Source of the DNA: CAJXZP01 sp963974475
GTDB lineage: Bacteria > Bacteroidota > Bacteroidia > Flavobacteriales_G > Salibacteraceae
Direction of reading: 5' to 3'
DNA length: 64,000 nucleotides
Assembly (NCBI GenBank): GCA_963974475.1
Contig: CAXBCR010000002.1
Coordinates: 248,001 to 312,000, forward strand
Shown: positions 63,336 to 64,000 of the stretch, one piece after another
How the letters are laid out: each line of letters starts with the position of its first letter
How positions within the stretch are numbered: the stretch's first letter is position 1
The notes under the pieces: model-generated
Seen by the model: the letters and a program-made list of their open reading frames with translations, nothing else
The model's database searches: none
What the model was told of the DNA's origin: nothing
Translations under genes and position numbers: made by a program

Positions 63336-63899
63336 ATGCGTATTCTCCTGATAGATAATTATGATTCGTTTACCTACAACCTGGTGCATATTGTTGAACC
63401 ATTGGTAGATGAATTGATAATATGTCGTAATGACGAGGTTAATCTAACGGACGTTGCATCGTTTGATAAAATAATTTTTTCACCTGGTCCAGCGTTGCCA
63501 AAAGAAGCGGGTAAGATGATGGGAATAATCAATTCCTATAATCAAACCAAACCCATGCTAGGAGTTTGTTTAGGGTTTCAGGCAATCATAGAATTTTTTG
63601 GTGGGGAATTGATAAACTTTTCACCAGTAAGACACGGGGAGGTACGGAATATTAAGATAGATGCAAACAGTAGTTTATTTAAGGACCTCCACAAAAATCA
63701 AAGCGTGGGTTTGTATCATTCATGGGGAATTATGGAAGGCAAATTGCCCTCCCAATTACAAAGTATTGCACGCGATGAAGAAGGAGTCTCCATGGCTTTT
63801 AAACATAAGTCGCTCCCTTTATTTGGGGTTCAATTTCATCCCGAATCGGTAATGACTCCAAATGGAAATAAAATAATAGAAAATTGGATTAATAGTTAA
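63336..63899 (+). CDS. Glutamine amidotransferase subunit, PabA/TrpG type
   Basis: A 187-residue class I glutamine amidotransferase: IDNYDSFTYNLVHIV at the start, LGVCLGFQ with the catalytic Cys near 78, and the His/Glu pair in GVQFHPESVMT near 167-169. It supplies ammonia for anthranilate or 4-amino-4-deoxychorismate synthesis. The family does not separate TrpG from PabA without context, and no partner subunit is in the window. Confidence 0.9.
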   Translation: MRILLIDNYDSFTYNLVHIVEPLVDELIICRNDEVNLTDVASFDKIIFSPGPALPKEAGKMMGIINSYNQTKPMLGVCLGFQAIIEFFGGELINFSPVRHGEVRNIKIDANSSLFKDLHKNQSVGLYHSWGIMEGKLPSQLQSIARDEEGVSMAFKHKSLPLFGVQFHPESVMTPNGNKIIENWINS

Positions 63900-63902
63900 G
63901 TA

Positions 63903-64000
63903 ATGGAAATTATCACTGAGTTTTTTGAAAAAGAGTTTTATTACAACACGGTTGGCGATTGGGCAATTAGCTTGGGGCTAATCTTTGGTGCAATACTTAT
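63903..64000 (+). CDS. Membrane protein, partial (possible MscS-like channel)
   Basis: Starts four bases after the amidotransferase stop and is cut by the right edge after about 32 residues (MEIITEFFEKEFYYNTVGD, then the start of a transmembrane helix LGLIFGAIL). The polar N-terminus followed by a helix is compatible with a mechanosensitive-channel-type protein, but too little is visible to be sure. Confidence 0.4.
   Translation, partial: MEIITEFFEKEFYYNTVGDWAISLGLIFGAIL

Noticed and set aside
1..64000. CRISPR array
   Set aside because: Repeats X and Y are long, few and far apart; no regularly spaced short direct repeats were seen.

Overview
The window looks like chromosomal DNA of a Bacteroidota bacterium, most likely an aquatic member of the Flavobacteriales or a close relative. 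The evidence is AT-rich DNA, a PorP/SprF-type type IX secretion gene next to a giant surface protein, C-terminal sorting and gliding-type domains, a type B L31 ribosomal protein, a fused alpha/beta 2-oxoacid dehydrogenase E1, and many upstream boxes of the Bacteroidota form TAnnTTTG. No rRNA, tRNA, CRISPR array, integrase or transposase was seen.

Layout. 1-5.7 kb: an ECF sigma factor with a coupled membrane partner cut by the window edge, a PKD-repeat secreted protein and a 12-haem cytochrome c. 5.7-21.97 kb: an accessory block in which every clear gene is on the minus strand. It carries AbiE-type toxin-antitoxin genes, a TfoX-like protein, a broken Bro-N gene, RhuM, two secreted or lipoprotein genes, a RelE/ParE module, a four-gene cytosine-methylation restriction-modification operon, a three-gene unknown operon and a YhcG nuclease. 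From 9.3 kb on, its units are separated by dispersed structured repeats, called here R, X, Y and boundary elements. These give it the look of a cassette array, although no recombinase is present. 22-31 kb: SRPBCC protein, MsrA, then a TetR-controlled TolC/HlyD/ABC efflux operon and a beta-barrel protein. 31-41.3 kb: a MOSC-HD fusion, an OmpA/TPR/PD40 envelope protein joined to a decayed AbiE pair, and the PorP/SprF plus 1513-residue surface protein operon. 41.6-51.3 kb: rpmE2, a GlmU-like enzyme disturbed by a 117-bp duplication, Lon, threonine aldolase, TypA and two paralogous lipoproteins. 51.6-64 kb: a second sigma/membrane-partner pair, an M16 protease pair, the E1 enzyme, a PadR/PspC envelope-stress operon, small secreted paralogues, and pabA/trpG with a following membrane protein.

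The parts most worth following up are the repeat-bounded accessory block, the four-gene methylation operon with an unrecognised 417-residue member, the three-gene membrane/324-residue operon, the decapitated AbiE toxin with its palindromic operator, the 117-bp duplication around a 508-bp insert, and the membrane protein that joins an anti-sigma-like N-terminus to PKD and gliding-type domains. All family calls come from reading motifs by eye; no database search was run.
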